Assembly (NCBI GenBank): GCA_035294325.1
Contig: DATGLE010000196.1
Location: forward strand, 1 to 59,216
From: DATGLE01 sp035294325
Lineage (GTDB): Bacteria; Chloroflexota; Ktedonobacteria; Ktedonobacterales; Ktedonobacteraceae
Direction of reading: 5' to 3'
Length of the DNA stretch: 59,216 nucleotides
Shown: positions 11,040 to 19,374 of the stretch, one piece after another
Position numbering within the stretch: position 1 is the first letter of the stretch
How the letters are laid out: the number at the start of each line of letters is the position of its first letter
Translations under genes and position numbers: made by a program
The notes under the pieces: generated by a model
Databases searched by the model: none
The model's input: only the letters and a program-made list of their open reading frames with translations
What the model was told of the DNA's origin: nothing

Positions 11040-12221
11040 ATGGCAGAGCATACCCCCGTTCTCGTCGGAGCGGCGCGGACGCCGACAGGCAAATTCCTGG
11101 GCAACCTTGCCGGCTTTAGCGCGCCGCAGTTGGGCGCTATCGCGATAAAAGAGGCGGTGCGTCGTTCGGGCATAGCTCCCGAAGCTATCGACGAAGTGAT
11201 TATGGGCAATGTCGTCTCCGCGGGCATCGGGCAATCGCCGGCACGCCAGGCCGCCGTTCATGCCGGCCTCCCCGTCGATATCCCGGCCTTCACTGTCAAC
11301 AAGGTCTGCGGCTCCGGCTTGAAGGCCGTGATGCTCGCAGCGCAGGCTATCCGCGCCGGTGACGCGCAGGCATTTGTGGCCGGTGGCATGGAAAGCATGA
11401 GTAACGCCCCCTATCTGCTCCCCAAAGCACGCACCGGCTATCGTATGGGCGATGGCAAACTCGTCGACAGCGTTGTACATGATGGCCTCTGGTGCGCCTT
11501 TGAAGATATCCATATGGGCAACGAGGCGGAGATTATCGCTGAGAAATTCTGCATCAGTCGCGATGAGCAGGATCGCTTCGCGCTGCGAAGCCACCAGCGG
11601 GCCGCAGCCGCCACCGATGCGGGGCGCTTCAAGGAAGAGATCGTGCCTATCGAAGTGAAGCAGAAGCAGGGCACCGTAGTTGTCGATAGCGATGAACCAA
11701 TACGCCGCGAAACCACCCTGGAGGCACTCAAGGGGCTAAGGCCGGCCTTCCAGGAAGGCGGCACAGTCACAGCCGGCAATGCACCCGGCCTGAGCGATGG
11801 CGCCTCGGCTACCGTGGTTGTGGATGAGGATTTTGCCAGAGCGCATGGCCTGACCAGACTGGCGCGTATTACTGGCTATGCTTCTGCCGCCATTGAGCCG
11901 CGCTATATCTTTGCCGCGCCCCCGCGCGCGATCAGGCGTCTGCTGGAGCGTACCGGCATGCAGCTTGGCGACTTCGACCTGATCGAGATCAACGAGGCAT
12001 TCGCCGCGCAAACGCTCGCCAATGGCCGGGAACTGGATTGGGACTGGTCGCGCGTCAACGTCAACGGCGGCGCGGTGGCGCTGGGGCATCCTATCGGCTC
12101 CAGCGGCTCGCGTGTGCTGATAACGCTGATCTATGAACTACGGCGGCGCGGCGGCGGGCGCGGCCTGGCAGCGCTCTGCCTGGGCGGCGGTGGCGCGGTG
12201 GCAATGTCCGTCGAAGTGTAA
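11040..12221 (+). CDS. Acetyl-CoA C-acetyltransferase (thiolase)
   Basis: A 393-residue thiolase catalysing Claisen condensation of two acetyl-CoA or the reverse cleavage of 3-ketoacyl-CoA. The nucleophile Cys90 lies in NKVCGSGLKAV. The active-site His is in VALGHPIGSSG and the second catalytic Cys in ALCLGGGGAVAM, the usual three-residue set. NEAFAAQ is also conserved. The ATG at 11040 is preferred over an upstream in-frame ATG because GGAGG lies 9 bases before it and the family N-terminus TPVLVGAARTPTGKF begins there. It converges on the H-NOX gene with only three bases between the stop codons. It could feed polyhydroxyalkanoate or fatty-acid pathways; no such genes are adjacent. Confidence 0.95.
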   Translation: MAEHTPVLVGAARTPTGKFLGNLAGFSAPQLGAIAIKEAVRRSGIAPEAIDEVIMGNVVSAGIGQSPARQAAVHAGLPVDIPAFTVNKVCGSGLKAVMLAAQAIRAGDAQAFVAGGMESMSNAPYLLPKARTGYRMGDGKLVDSVVHDGLWCAFEDIHMGNEAEIIAEKFCISRDEQDRFALRSHQRAAAATDAGRFKEEIVPIEVKQKQGTVVVDSDEPIRRETTLEALKGLRPAFQEGGTVTAGNAPGLSDGASATVVVDEDFARAHGLTRLARITGYASAAIEPRYIFAAPPRAIRRLLERTGMQLGDFDLIEINEAFAAQTLANGRELDWDWSRVNVNGGAVALGHPIGSSGSRVLITLIYELRRRGGGRGLAALCLGGGGAVAMSVEV

Positions 12222-12224
12222 GCA

Positions 12225-13064
12225 TTATCCAGAGGTAGGGACGCGCCAGTAGCGGCGGTTAATAAAGTCATCGCCCGGGCGATTGGCTGTGCTCGCCACC
12301 AGGCCCGCATAATGCAGATGCAAGAGCGCCTGGAGGATCAGGGCAGGCCGCTGCTGCTGCTGGCTGACGCCCCTCATTCTGAGGAATTCCTGCAATTCCC
12401 CCAGCGTCATACCTTCCTCTTTAGGCAATATGGAAAGAACGAGGTCCGCGAATTGCTGCTGCGAGAGCCGGTGTTGCTCGTCCTGCTGCGGAACATCGCT
12501 ACGGCCAGGGATCGCAAAGAACTTCACCTCGAACTCACAGACAGGGTGGCCCCTCTTCATGCATCTAACTTCATTCACCTGGACCCTCTCGCCATAATAA
12601 GCTGCTGTGCCTTCGATGGCCCCCCACAGCACCGAACAGAGCCTGCGCTCACTGTCATAGACAACAATCAATGCATCAGGATCGTGAGGAGAGCGACGAT
12701 ATTTAAACAGCGGCGGCGTCAGCCCATCAGGAAGACGTGACATCTGCTCGTGCGCGTCATGCATGGCAAGAAGCAAATCAAGACCATTATTGGTCTGACT
12801 GAGCAGGTAGGCACAGCGGTGACGCGTCAGTGCATTGGTTATAAAGTAGTAGCCGTACTCTCTTAATAATGTATCGGCGGGAACATGAGTGATATCGCTA
12901 GCAGCACTAACGGCGGCTAGCAGGGCGGCATCGTTATAAACCCGGTCCGCCAGCAGAGGAGAAGGGATGATGCCATCAAGCCTGGCGCGATATCGACTAA
13001 TAATGTCTCCTTGAAACCGTGCAGCCAGGTATTTTTCCCACGTGACGAAGATTAATCCATGCAC
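12225..13064 (-). CDS. H-NOX heme NO-binding protein with C-terminal winged-helix-like tail
   Basis: 279 residues. Residues 1-183 match the heme NO/O2-binding (H-NOX) family: MHGLIFVTWEKYLAARF at the start, proximal heme ligand His102 (LLAMHDAHEQM), and the heme-propionate motif Y136-x-S138-x-R140 (VYDSERRLC). The spacing agrees exactly with characterised H-NOX proteins. Residues about 190-279 add a segment not found in plain H-NOX: helices FADLVLSILPKEEG and LGELQEFLRMRG, a third helix ALILQALLHLHYAGLV and a beta-wing ending RRYWRVP. This reads as a winged-helix domain, so a one-component NO/O2-responsive transcription regulator is inferred. No histidine kinase or diguanylate cyclase partner is adjacent. 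Confidence 0.85.
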   Translation of the reverse strand: MHGLIFVTWEKYLAARFQGDIISRYRARLDGIIPSPLLADRVYNDAALLAAVSAASDITHVPADTLLREYGYYFITNALTRHRCAYLLSQTNNGLDLLLAMHDAHEQMSRLPDGLTPPLFKYRRSPHDPDALIVVYDSERRLCSVLWGAIEGTAAYYGERVQVNEVRCMKRGHPVCEFEVKFFAIPGRSDVPQQDEQHRLSQQQFADLVLSILPKEEGMTLGELQEFLRMRGVSQQQQRPALILQALLHLHYAGLVASTANRPGDDFINRRYWRVPTSG

Positions 13065-13299
13065 AGAAGCATCTCCTATGAAATGACGAGCGGACTACCA
13101 ATGCAATCGAGGAGTCTGCGTTTATCTGATCGCTTGCTCTATTATAACAAGGATTCGGTTATCTTTCCGTGCCTCTGCTTTTTAATAGTACTTTTAGACC
13201 TATATTTCAATGAACTTATAAGCTTTCCATCAACGAATTACTGTTTTTGGTTGCGCAAATCATCGATATGCTGTCCTCAGCATAGTTTACTGGTTCCTT

Positions 13300-13690
13300 A
13301 TCTAATGCCGGGTGCAAGTTGCGCTGACGGCTCACCGCTGCGCGGCTCGCCAGGGTGAAGAGTCTGTGGGCGGAGCGCCTGCGGCGTCCGCCCACAGACT
13401 CTTCACCAGAGGGGGCGCCAGGGGCGCACCACATCAGGCACATCGCATTACATAACACCTTGTGCCTGATTCGGAGACGCCGCAGGCGCCCGCCCACAGA
13501 CTCTCACCAGAGAGGGGGCGCCAGGGGCGCACCACATCAGGCACATCGCATTACATAACACCTTGTGCCTGATTCGGAGGCGCCGCAGGCACCCCGCTCG
13601 AAGGTGGAGTCTGTGGGCTGAGTGCCTGCGGCACTCAGCCCACAGACTCCACCTTGTGGCGCACCGCGCAGCGGTGAGTCGTCAGAAACA
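13300..13690. repeat. Repeat cluster upstream of the mutase
   Basis: This part of the 13065-13936 gap holds a hairpin at 13354-13407 (25-bp stem with one bulged G, loop TGC), a 103-bp direct repeat (first copy from 13411, second from 13514) and a perfect 26-bp hairpin at 13601-13655 (loop TGC). Each direct-repeat copy contains the dyad ATCAGGCACA...TGTGCCTGAT. A flank of this cluster (GGTGCAAGTT, then GCTGACGGCTCACCGC) recurs inverted near 40355-40390. No promoter or gene was recognised in the remaining stretches (13065-13299 and 13691-13936). Confidence 0.85.
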
Positions 13691-13936
13691 CCTGCACATG
13701 GCGTTATCTGATGACTATCCGTTAGATACCCGGCGATCTATATGAACGATACCGCTGTTTTCCAGCCGGCAGCGGCCCTCCAGTTGCGGGTGGGCGCTAT
13801 ATCACGGCAGCGGCGATCCGCCGCACGAAACGCAACCTGGCGCCGCCGGTAATGATAAAATACGTCATAGCGACGAATGTAGATCAGTAGAGAAATCATT
13901 TCTCACCTTGTAGCTCATAGAGGAGAAACTGACATT

Positions 13937-15667
13937 ATGCTTGAGCAGAAATCGACAAAGCCAGAGCAGCCTGTTGTCGAACAAGGCACACTTTTCGATA
14001 AATGCGAGCTGGAACGCCTCAGGGCAAGGCGCACTACCTGGGAAGAGACAACGGTAAAAAAATCGGTGCAGCGCATACCCGAGCGCGACAACCTGATGAC
14101 CACATCCAGCGTGCCGATACAGCGTGTCTACATGCCGCAGGATAACGCGTCGCTGGACTACGAGCGCGATCTTGGAATGCCCGGCGAATATCCGTACACA
14201 CGCGGCGTCCAGCCCACGATGTACCGCGCCAGGCCGTGGACTATGCGCATGTTCGCCGGCTTTGGCACAGCCGAGGATACCAACGCACGCTTCAAATATC
14301 TTCTCAAGCAGGGGCAGACGGGACTCTCCACCGCCTTCGATATGGCAACGCTCTATGGCTACGATACCGATCATCCGATGGCGGCGGGCGAGTTCGGCAA
14401 ATGCGGCGTGGCCGTCTCCTCGCTGGCCGACATGGAGATATTGTTCGCGGATTTGCCGCTCGATAAAATCACGACCTCGATGACGATCAATAGCCCGGCC
14501 TCTGTGATCTGGGCCATGTATATTGTCAATGCGGAGAAACAGGGTTTTCCAAGAGAGAAACTTGGCGGTACGCTCCAGAACGATATTCTTAAAGAATATA
14601 TCGCGCAAAAAGAATTTCTTTTCCCACCGGAGCCATCTATGCGCCTGGTGGTAGATACTATCGAATTTGGCACGCGCTACATGCCAAAGTGGAATACCAT
14701 CAGCATCAGCGGCTATCACATCCGCGAGGCGGGCGCTACCGCCGTTCAGGAACTGGCCTTTACCCTCGCCGACGGGCTGGCCTATGTCGATGCAGCGCTG
14801 GCGCGCGGCTTGAAGATCGACGAGTTCGCGCCGCGTCTCTCCTTCTTCTTTGATGTGCATAACGATTTCTTCGAAGAGATTGCCAAGTTCCGCGCGGCCC
14901 GGCGCCTCTGGGCCAGGTTGATGCGCGAACGCTACGGAGCAAAGGATCCGCGCTCGTGGATGCTGCGCTGCCACGCCCAGACGGCGGGCGTCTCGCTGAC
15001 CGCGCAGCAGGCCGACAACAATATCGTGCGCACCACCATTCAGGCCCTCGCGGCTGTACTCGGCGGCACACAATCGCTGCATACCAACTCGCTCGATGAG
15101 GCACTGGCCCTGCCAACCGAACGTGCGGCGCTGATCGCACTGCGCACCCAGCAGATTATTGCGCACGAAAGCGGCGTCGCCAATACCGTCGATCCACTCG
15201 GCGGTTCCTACTTCGTGGAAGCGCTGACCGACGAGACGGAACAGGCGGCGATGGATTACTTGAAGCGCATCGAGGAACTGGGCGGCGTGATGGCCTGCAT
15301 CCAGAATGGCTTCTTCCAGCGCGAGATCGCCGAATCCGCCTATCGCTACCAGCAGGAGATCGATCAGCACAGGCGCACGATTGTCGGCGTCAACGACTAT
15401 GTGATCGAAGAAGATCTCAAGGTGCCAACGCTCTACGTCGATTATGAGGGGCAGAAAACGCACCTTGAACGCCTCAATCGCGTGCGCCGCGAGCGCGATG
15501 CCACGGCGGTCAAAAAAGCTCTGGAGAATCTGCGGCGCGTGGCCGAGGGCACAGAAAATACAATGCCGGCGATCATCGAGGCGGTCAGGGCTTATGCCAC
15601 ACTGGGAGAGATCATGGATGTTTTCCGCTCGGTGTTCGGCGTCTATATGGAACCAGCAGTGTTTTGA
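13937..15667 (+). CDS. B12-dependent acyl-CoA mutase large subunit, isobutyryl-CoA mutase type
   Basis: 576 residues forming the substrate-binding barrel of the methylmalonyl-CoA mutase family, without the C-terminal B12-binding domain, which must be supplied by a separate small subunit not seen here. Conserved blocks are PTMYRARPWTMR (96-104), GQTGLSTAFDMATLYGYD and LQNDILKEYIAQ. In methylmalonyl-CoA mutase the substrate carboxylate is held by Tyr89 and Arg207. The aligned residues here, at a constant offset of 17, are Phe106 and Gln224, the pair known from isobutyryl-CoA mutase (Phe80/Gln198). Isobutyryl-CoA/butyryl-CoA isomerisation is therefore more likely than methylmalonyl-CoA, though annotation pipelines would call it methylmalonyl-CoA mutase. 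The ribosome site before the ATG is GAGGAG. Confidence 0.93.
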   Translation: MLEQKSTKPEQPVVEQGTLFDKCELERLRARRTTWEETTVKKSVQRIPERDNLMTTSSVPIQRVYMPQDNASLDYERDLGMPGEYPYTRGVQPTMYRARPWTMRMFAGFGTAEDTNARFKYLLKQGQTGLSTAFDMATLYGYDTDHPMAAGEFGKCGVAVSSLADMEILFADLPLDKITTSMTINSPASVIWAMYIVNAEKQGFPREKLGGTLQNDILKEYIAQKEFLFPPEPSMRLVVDTIEFGTRYMPKWNTISISGYHIREAGATAVQELAFTLADGLAYVDAALARGLKIDEFAPRLSFFFDVHNDFFEEIAKFRAARRLWARLMRERYGAKDPRSWMLRCHAQTAGVSLTAQQADNNIVRTTIQALAAVLGGTQSLHTNSLDEALALPTERAALIALRTQQIIAHESGVANTVDPLGGSYFVEALTDETEQAAMDYLKRIEELGGVMACIQNGFFQREIAESAYRYQQEIDQHRRTIVGVNDYVIEEDLKVPTLYVDYEGQKTHLERLNRVRRERDATAVKKALENLRRVAEGTENTMPAIIEAVRAYATLGEIMDVFRSVFGVYMEPAVF

Positions 15668-15693
15668 CGGGGAAGTGTAGGGAGACCGCCGGG

Positions 15694-15776
15694 GCAGGGC
15701 GACCACAAGGGTCGCCCCTACCATACACACCCACCAGGCACCTGTATATGGTAGGGGCGGGGCTTGCCCCCGCCCT
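15694..15776. repeat. Paired GGGTCGCCC-type hairpins
   Basis: Hairpin one is GGGCGACC-ACAAG-GGTCGCCC (15697-15717). Hairpin two is GGGCGGGG/CCCCGCCC around 15754-15776. The two are joined by GTAGGGG-type sequences that are themselves inverted (CCCCTACCATA / TATGGTAGGGG). It may end transcription after the mutase, but there is no T-run. Confidence 0.75.
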
Positions 15777-15826
15777 GTTGCTGGCCCCCTCCCATCCTTA
15801 GAATAGCAAGGGGAAGAGCAGCAATT

Positions 15827-16714
15827 ATGTCCAAGGAGATAAGGGAGGGACTGGTCAAAAAACAGACATTAACCGAGACGGAACTGACCGCCATCGAGCA
15901 GCTCGTTGAGGTCTGCAATCGCTATGAAAACCTGCACCTGCGGCTGAACTGGGAATTGCTGCGAGCACGCCCTGGCGTCGTCGTCGATGATTTTCTCTTC
16001 TATGAGCATGGCAGGCTTGTTGGCTACCTGGCTCTTGACAGCTTTGATCCCGAGCAGCAGGAACTGAGCGGCATGGTACACCCGGACCACCGGCGCCGGG
16101 GCATTTTCAGTACACTGCTCTCCGCCGCGAAAGAGGAATGTGCCTGGCGCGGTGTGCGCAAGATGCTCCTGTCCTGCGAGCGTGCCTCAAACTCTGGCTG
16201 TGCCTTTGCCGCCAGTATCGGCGCACGTTACTCCTTCTCAGAATACGAGATGGTGCTGGAGCATTTCCAGGGGCAATCAGCGCTTGATACGCGGCTCCAT
16301 TTTCGCGAGGCCGGTGACGCTGATCTTGACCTGCTGGCCGCGATCATGGCCGCTAGCTTCGGCTATCCCGAAGCGGAGACGAGGGAAATGGTAGCCAGGC
16401 GCGGCGGTCCTGACCGCCGCTTCTACATCATGACTTTTCGTGAAGGATCGACAGGCAGCGAGGAGCCGGTGGGACTGCTGCGCCTGGACGAGACCAGTGA
16501 CGAGTTCGGCATCTATAGCTTTGGCATCGTTCCCGATTATCGCAGGCGCGGTTATGGGCAGCAAATGCTGGAGGAGGCCATTCGCACCATCCGTGCGAAG
16601 AGCCAGCAGCCAATTGTGCTCTATGTGGATACGACCAATGCACCCGCGCTGGCACTGTATCGCTCCTGCGGCTTTCAGATTAGAACAACTTACGACTATT
16701 ACGAGATCGTGTGA
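15827..16714 (+). CDS. Tandem GNAT acetyltransferase
   Basis: 295 residues with two GNAT domains in a row. The first has the acetyl-CoA loop GMVHPDHRRRGIFSTLL (residues about 80-100); the second has FGIVPDYRRRGYGQQML (about 230-250) and ends in the usual LYVDTTNAPALALYRSCGF. Both loops keep the R-R-x-G pattern, so both sites could bind acetyl-CoA. The acceptor is unknown. The ATG at 15827 is preferred to an upstream in-frame start because AAGGGGA lies about 12 bases before it and the earlier residues are encoded by repeat DNA. It shares a strand with the mutase but is separated from it by hairpins. Confidence 0.88.
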   Translation: MSKEIREGLVKKQTLTETELTAIEQLVEVCNRYENLHLRLNWELLRARPGVVVDDFLFYEHGRLVGYLALDSFDPEQQELSGMVHPDHRRRGIFSTLLSAAKEECAWRGVRKMLLSCERASNSGCAFAASIGARYSFSEYEMVLEHFQGQSALDTRLHFREAGDADLDLLAAIMAASFGYPEAETREMVARRGGPDRRFYIMTFREGSTGSEEPVGLLRLDETSDEFGIYSFGIVPDYRRRGYGQQMLEEAIRTIRAKSQQPIVLYVDTTNAPALALYRSCGFQIRTTYDYYEIV

Positions 16715-16780
16715 GTGGCGTCTGCTCCCCGGCGCCTTCGCCCTCTCTCGCCGGATCCTGGCGCCGCTCCGCTGCGCCAG

Positions 16781-16841
16781 GAACAGGGTGTGTTTCGCGA
16801 ACAATGCGCTTCGCGCATTGTTCGCGAAACACACCCTGTTC
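16781..16841. repeat. Palindromic element, copy f
   Basis: A perfect 29-bp stem with a TTC loop, the arm starting GAACAGGGTGTGTTTCGCGA. Left GC shoulder GGCGCCGCTCCGCTGCGCC, right shoulder CGGCGAACGCCGCAGGTGC. Between it and prmA lies a second partial shoulder (16930-16975) ending GATGCCGGACATCAGAC. The flank GTGTCCGATGCTCAGTGC (16904-16921) resembles flanks of other copies. Confidence 0.9.
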
Positions 16842-17013
16842 GGCGAACGCCGCAGGTGCAAGCAGGCTATTATATTGAGAACCAGACATATTCTTTAAGA
16901 AAGTGTCCGATGCTCAGTGCTTCCGCCGGGCATTGGTGCGGCTCCGCCGCAGGCGCGAGCGCGCGATGATGCCGGACATCAGACTTATCTTTTAAGAAAG
17001 AGAACCATATAAA

Positions 17014-17934
17014 ATGCAGTGGATGGAATTAAGTGTGCAGGCTCACCCCGAAGCGGTAGAGGCGGTGAGCGAGCTTTTGAGCCGCTATACCAACGAAACC
17101 ATAGCCATCGAAGAACCCATAGAATTGATTAACGACGGGCAGGAGTATCGCGTCCTGCCCGGACAGCCTGTCCTGCTGCACGCCTACCTCCCCATCGACG
17201 GCAGGGAGGAGGAGGTGCGCCAGCGCGTTGCCGAGGGCCTCTGGCATCTATCGAGTTTGGGAGAGCGCTTCGTTGGAGAACTGCAAACGCGCGTAGTAAA
17301 AGAGGAAGACTGGGCCAACGCCTGGAAGGACTATTATCATGTGACGCACATTGGCCGGAGGCTGGTAATTCGCCCCTCGTGGCGCGAATATACGCCCGCA
17401 GCGGATGAGGTTGTTATCACGCTCGATCCCGGCATGGCCTTCGGCACGGGCCTGCACCCCACGACGCGCATGTGTCTGGAGCAGGTCGAGCGGCGCGTGC
17501 GGCCAGGAATGCGCGTCCTCGACGTTGGCACCGGATCCGGCATCCTGGCGCTCGCGGCTGCGAAACTGGGCGCGGCGCATGTCTACGCTATCGATAATAG
17601 CAGCGTGGCCGTGGAGAGCGCGACGGAGAACGCCACCATGAATGGACTCTCAGACCGTATCACTGTGGTGGAGGGAACGCTCGATGAGGCGCAGGCGGAG
17701 CGCATGGCCGGGCAATATGACCTGGTGCTGGCAAACATTATCGCGCATATCATCGGCGCGCTGGCCCCGCAACTCGCGCGGATGCTCGCGCCCCAGGGTG
17801 TGCTGGTTGTGAGCGGCATCATCGAGGAGCGCCGCGCCGACGCCGAGGGACCGCTGCTGGAGGCCGGGCTGGAACTGGTTGAGCAGACGATGATCGACGA
17901 CTGGCTGGCGCTCGTGCTGCGCAGGCGGGGATAG
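17014..17934 (+). CDS. prmA: Ribosomal protein L11 methyltransferase
   Basis: 306 residues. The enzyme trimethylates ribosomal protein L11 using S-adenosylmethionine. The N-terminal substrate-recognition domain (WMELSVQAHPEAVEAVSELL) is followed by the linker DWANAWKDYYHVTHIGRRLV. The class I methyltransferase core has DPGMAFGTGLHPTTRMCLE, motif I LDVGTGSGILALAAAKLGA and the PrmA-specific LVLANIIAHII. The length is typical (about 290-320). It is followed by rsmE, a common pairing of ribosome-modification genes. The ribosome site is weak (AAGAAAGAG). Confidence 0.96.
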   Translation: MQWMELSVQAHPEAVEAVSELLSRYTNETIAIEEPIELINDGQEYRVLPGQPVLLHAYLPIDGREEEVRQRVAEGLWHLSSLGERFVGELQTRVVKEEDWANAWKDYYHVTHIGRRLVIRPSWREYTPAADEVVITLDPGMAFGTGLHPTTRMCLEQVERRVRPGMRVLDVGTGSGILALAAAKLGAAHVYAIDNSSVAVESATENATMNGLSDRITVVEGTLDEAQAERMAGQYDLVLANIIAHIIGALAPQLARMLAPQGVLVVSGIIEERRADAEGPLLEAGLELVEQTMIDDWLALVLRRRG

Positions 17935-17936
17935 GC

Positions 17937-18002
17937 ATGCATCGCTTTCTGGTCTTCCTGGCCGCCGCAAGGGCTGCCTCTACATTTCCTGAACGGAGAT
18001 AA
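17937..18002 (+). CDS. 21-codon ORF between prmA and rsmE
   Basis: The frame reads MHRFLVFLAAARAASTFPERR and stops six bases before the rsmE start. Its first four codons (ATGCATCGCTTT) are identical to those of rsmE, and the rsmE ribosome site (CGGAGAT) lies inside its end. It may be a decayed duplicate of the rsmE start or a coupling leader peptide. Existence as a protein is unproven. Confidence 0.3.
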   Translation: MHRFLVFLAAARAASTFPERR

Positions 18003-18008
18003 GCTCCT

Positions 18009-18773
18009 ATGCATCGCTTTTTTGTCGCCCCCGAACTGCTGCACGGCTCCAAGATCATTACTCTGCCGGAGCCGGTTGCTCACCAGATACGCGATGTCCT
18101 GCGCCTGGGAATCGGCGAGCAACTGGCGCTGCTGGACAACAGCGGCGACGAACTGCTCTGCGCCATCACAAAAAGCCAGCGCTCCGGCGTAGCGGTGCAG
18201 GCGCTGGAGCGGCGGCCAGGCCGGCGCGAGCCATCCGTGCGCGTGACGCTCTATCAAGGGCTGCTCAAGTCGGCCCGCTTCGAGTGGATTCTGGAGAAAG
18301 GGACGGAACTGGGTGTGACAACCTTCGCCCCGCTGCTCTGCCGCCGCTCTATGGCGGGGCTGGAGGACGCGGGAGTGGCGAAGCAGCGGCGCTGGCAGCG
18401 CATCATCCAGGAAGCGGCGGAGCAGTGCGGGCGCGCACGCCTGCCCGCATTGTTGCCCGCTCAACCGCTGGCACACGCACTGAACGATCTGAAACCCGGC
18501 GCGCTGGCGCTCATGCCGTGGGAAGAGGAGCGCGAGTGCAGCCTGCGCGATGCTCTGCGCAGCGCTGTAACACATGGCACGAATGCGCAGCCCGCTCCGC
18601 TGACGGTTGCGCTTTTCATTGGTTCGGAAGGGGGCCTGACGGCGGATGAGGTCATGCTGGCGCGTGGACATAATGTGCAGATTGTGACGCTAGGAGCGCG
18701 CATTCTGCGCGCCGAAACCGCCGCTCTCGCAACGATTGCCAATGTGATGTATGAACTGGCCGATGTGGTTTAA
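18009..18773 (+). CDS. rsmE: 16S rRNA (uracil-1498-N3)-methyltransferase
   Basis: 254 residues, a SPOUT-class methyltransferase. The N-terminal PUA-like part begins MHRFFVAPELLHGSKIITL and contains HQIRDVLRLGIGEQLALLD. The trefoil-knot SAM site is at the C-terminus: IGSEGGLTADEV and VTLGARILRAETAALA. Length and motifs are standard. A GGAG site lies 8-10 bases before the ATG. It is 74 bases downstream of prmA on the same strand and probably in the same transcript. Confidence 0.96.
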   Translation: MHRFFVAPELLHGSKIITLPEPVAHQIRDVLRLGIGEQLALLDNSGDELLCAITKSQRSGVAVQALERRPGRREPSVRVTLYQGLLKSARFEWILEKGTELGVTTFAPLLCRRSMAGLEDAGVAKQRRWQRIIQEAAEQCGRARLPALLPAQPLAHALNDLKPGALALMPWEEERECSLRDALRSAVTHGTNAQPAPLTVALFIGSEGGLTADEVMLARGHNVQIVTLGARILRAETAALATIANVMYELADVV

Positions 18774-19000
18774 CAATTCAAACCGGAGATCCTCTTGTGC
18801 GCAGGCGCGCGATAATGAAGATTAACGAACAAGATCGGCAAGGGAAAGGATGCCGTCCCTACGCCATCCCAACAATGCTCTCGATTGCCGAACCTGGTTG
18901 TCTCTCTTCATTATCGCGCCTGGATGCACCTCTGGAGCCGAATGAGCGTGATAAATCGCGCGGCTGCGCAGGGAAAATGTATCGATTTTGCGCCGGCTGG

Positions 19001-19246
19001 CTACTCGTAGAGTCCTTCGCCGTTCAACACAGCATGGACGTAATCCGCGACGTAGTGACGCTCGTCAACGCCATCGATGACCATGCATTCGGCAACCGAA
19101 ACGATCTGCGGCGCCACCTCGTGCAAAACGCTGATAATGGCGCGCTCGTTGCGGCTGTCGGCGTTGCGATCTGTGACAAATGCAAAAAGTTCATCGGTAA
19201 ATTTTTCTTCATCGGCAAGCAAGCGGAAGATGTTTGCCATCGCCAT
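19001..19246 (-). CDS. Small hypothetical protein (81 aa)
   Basis: 81 residues, acidic, mostly helical in appearance (MAMANIFRLLADEEKFTDEL...). I do not recognise a family. It is supported as a gene by AGGAAAGG seven bases before the ATG and by normal codon usage. It lies alone in the minus orientation between rsmE and an XRE-type gene. No signal peptide, membrane segment or cysteine cluster is visible. Confidence 0.6.
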   Translation of the reverse strand: MAMANIFRLLADEEKFTDELFAFVTDRNADSRNERAIISVLHEVAPQIVSVAECMVIDGVDERHYVADYVHAVLNGEGLYE

Positions 19247-19374
19247 CAGAGCCTTTCCTGAACTTCGCGTTATTCCTTATTACAAATTTGCTACGCACGT
19301 TACATTAATATCATAATCGCATAGAGACAGTCAAGAACCACGATGGCCGTAGTGAGGTGAATCCAGTGTGCTGG

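Noticed and set aside
13865..15730. A 621-codon open frame antisense to the mutase gene
   Set aside because: Same reason: antisense shadow of a strongly conserved gene.
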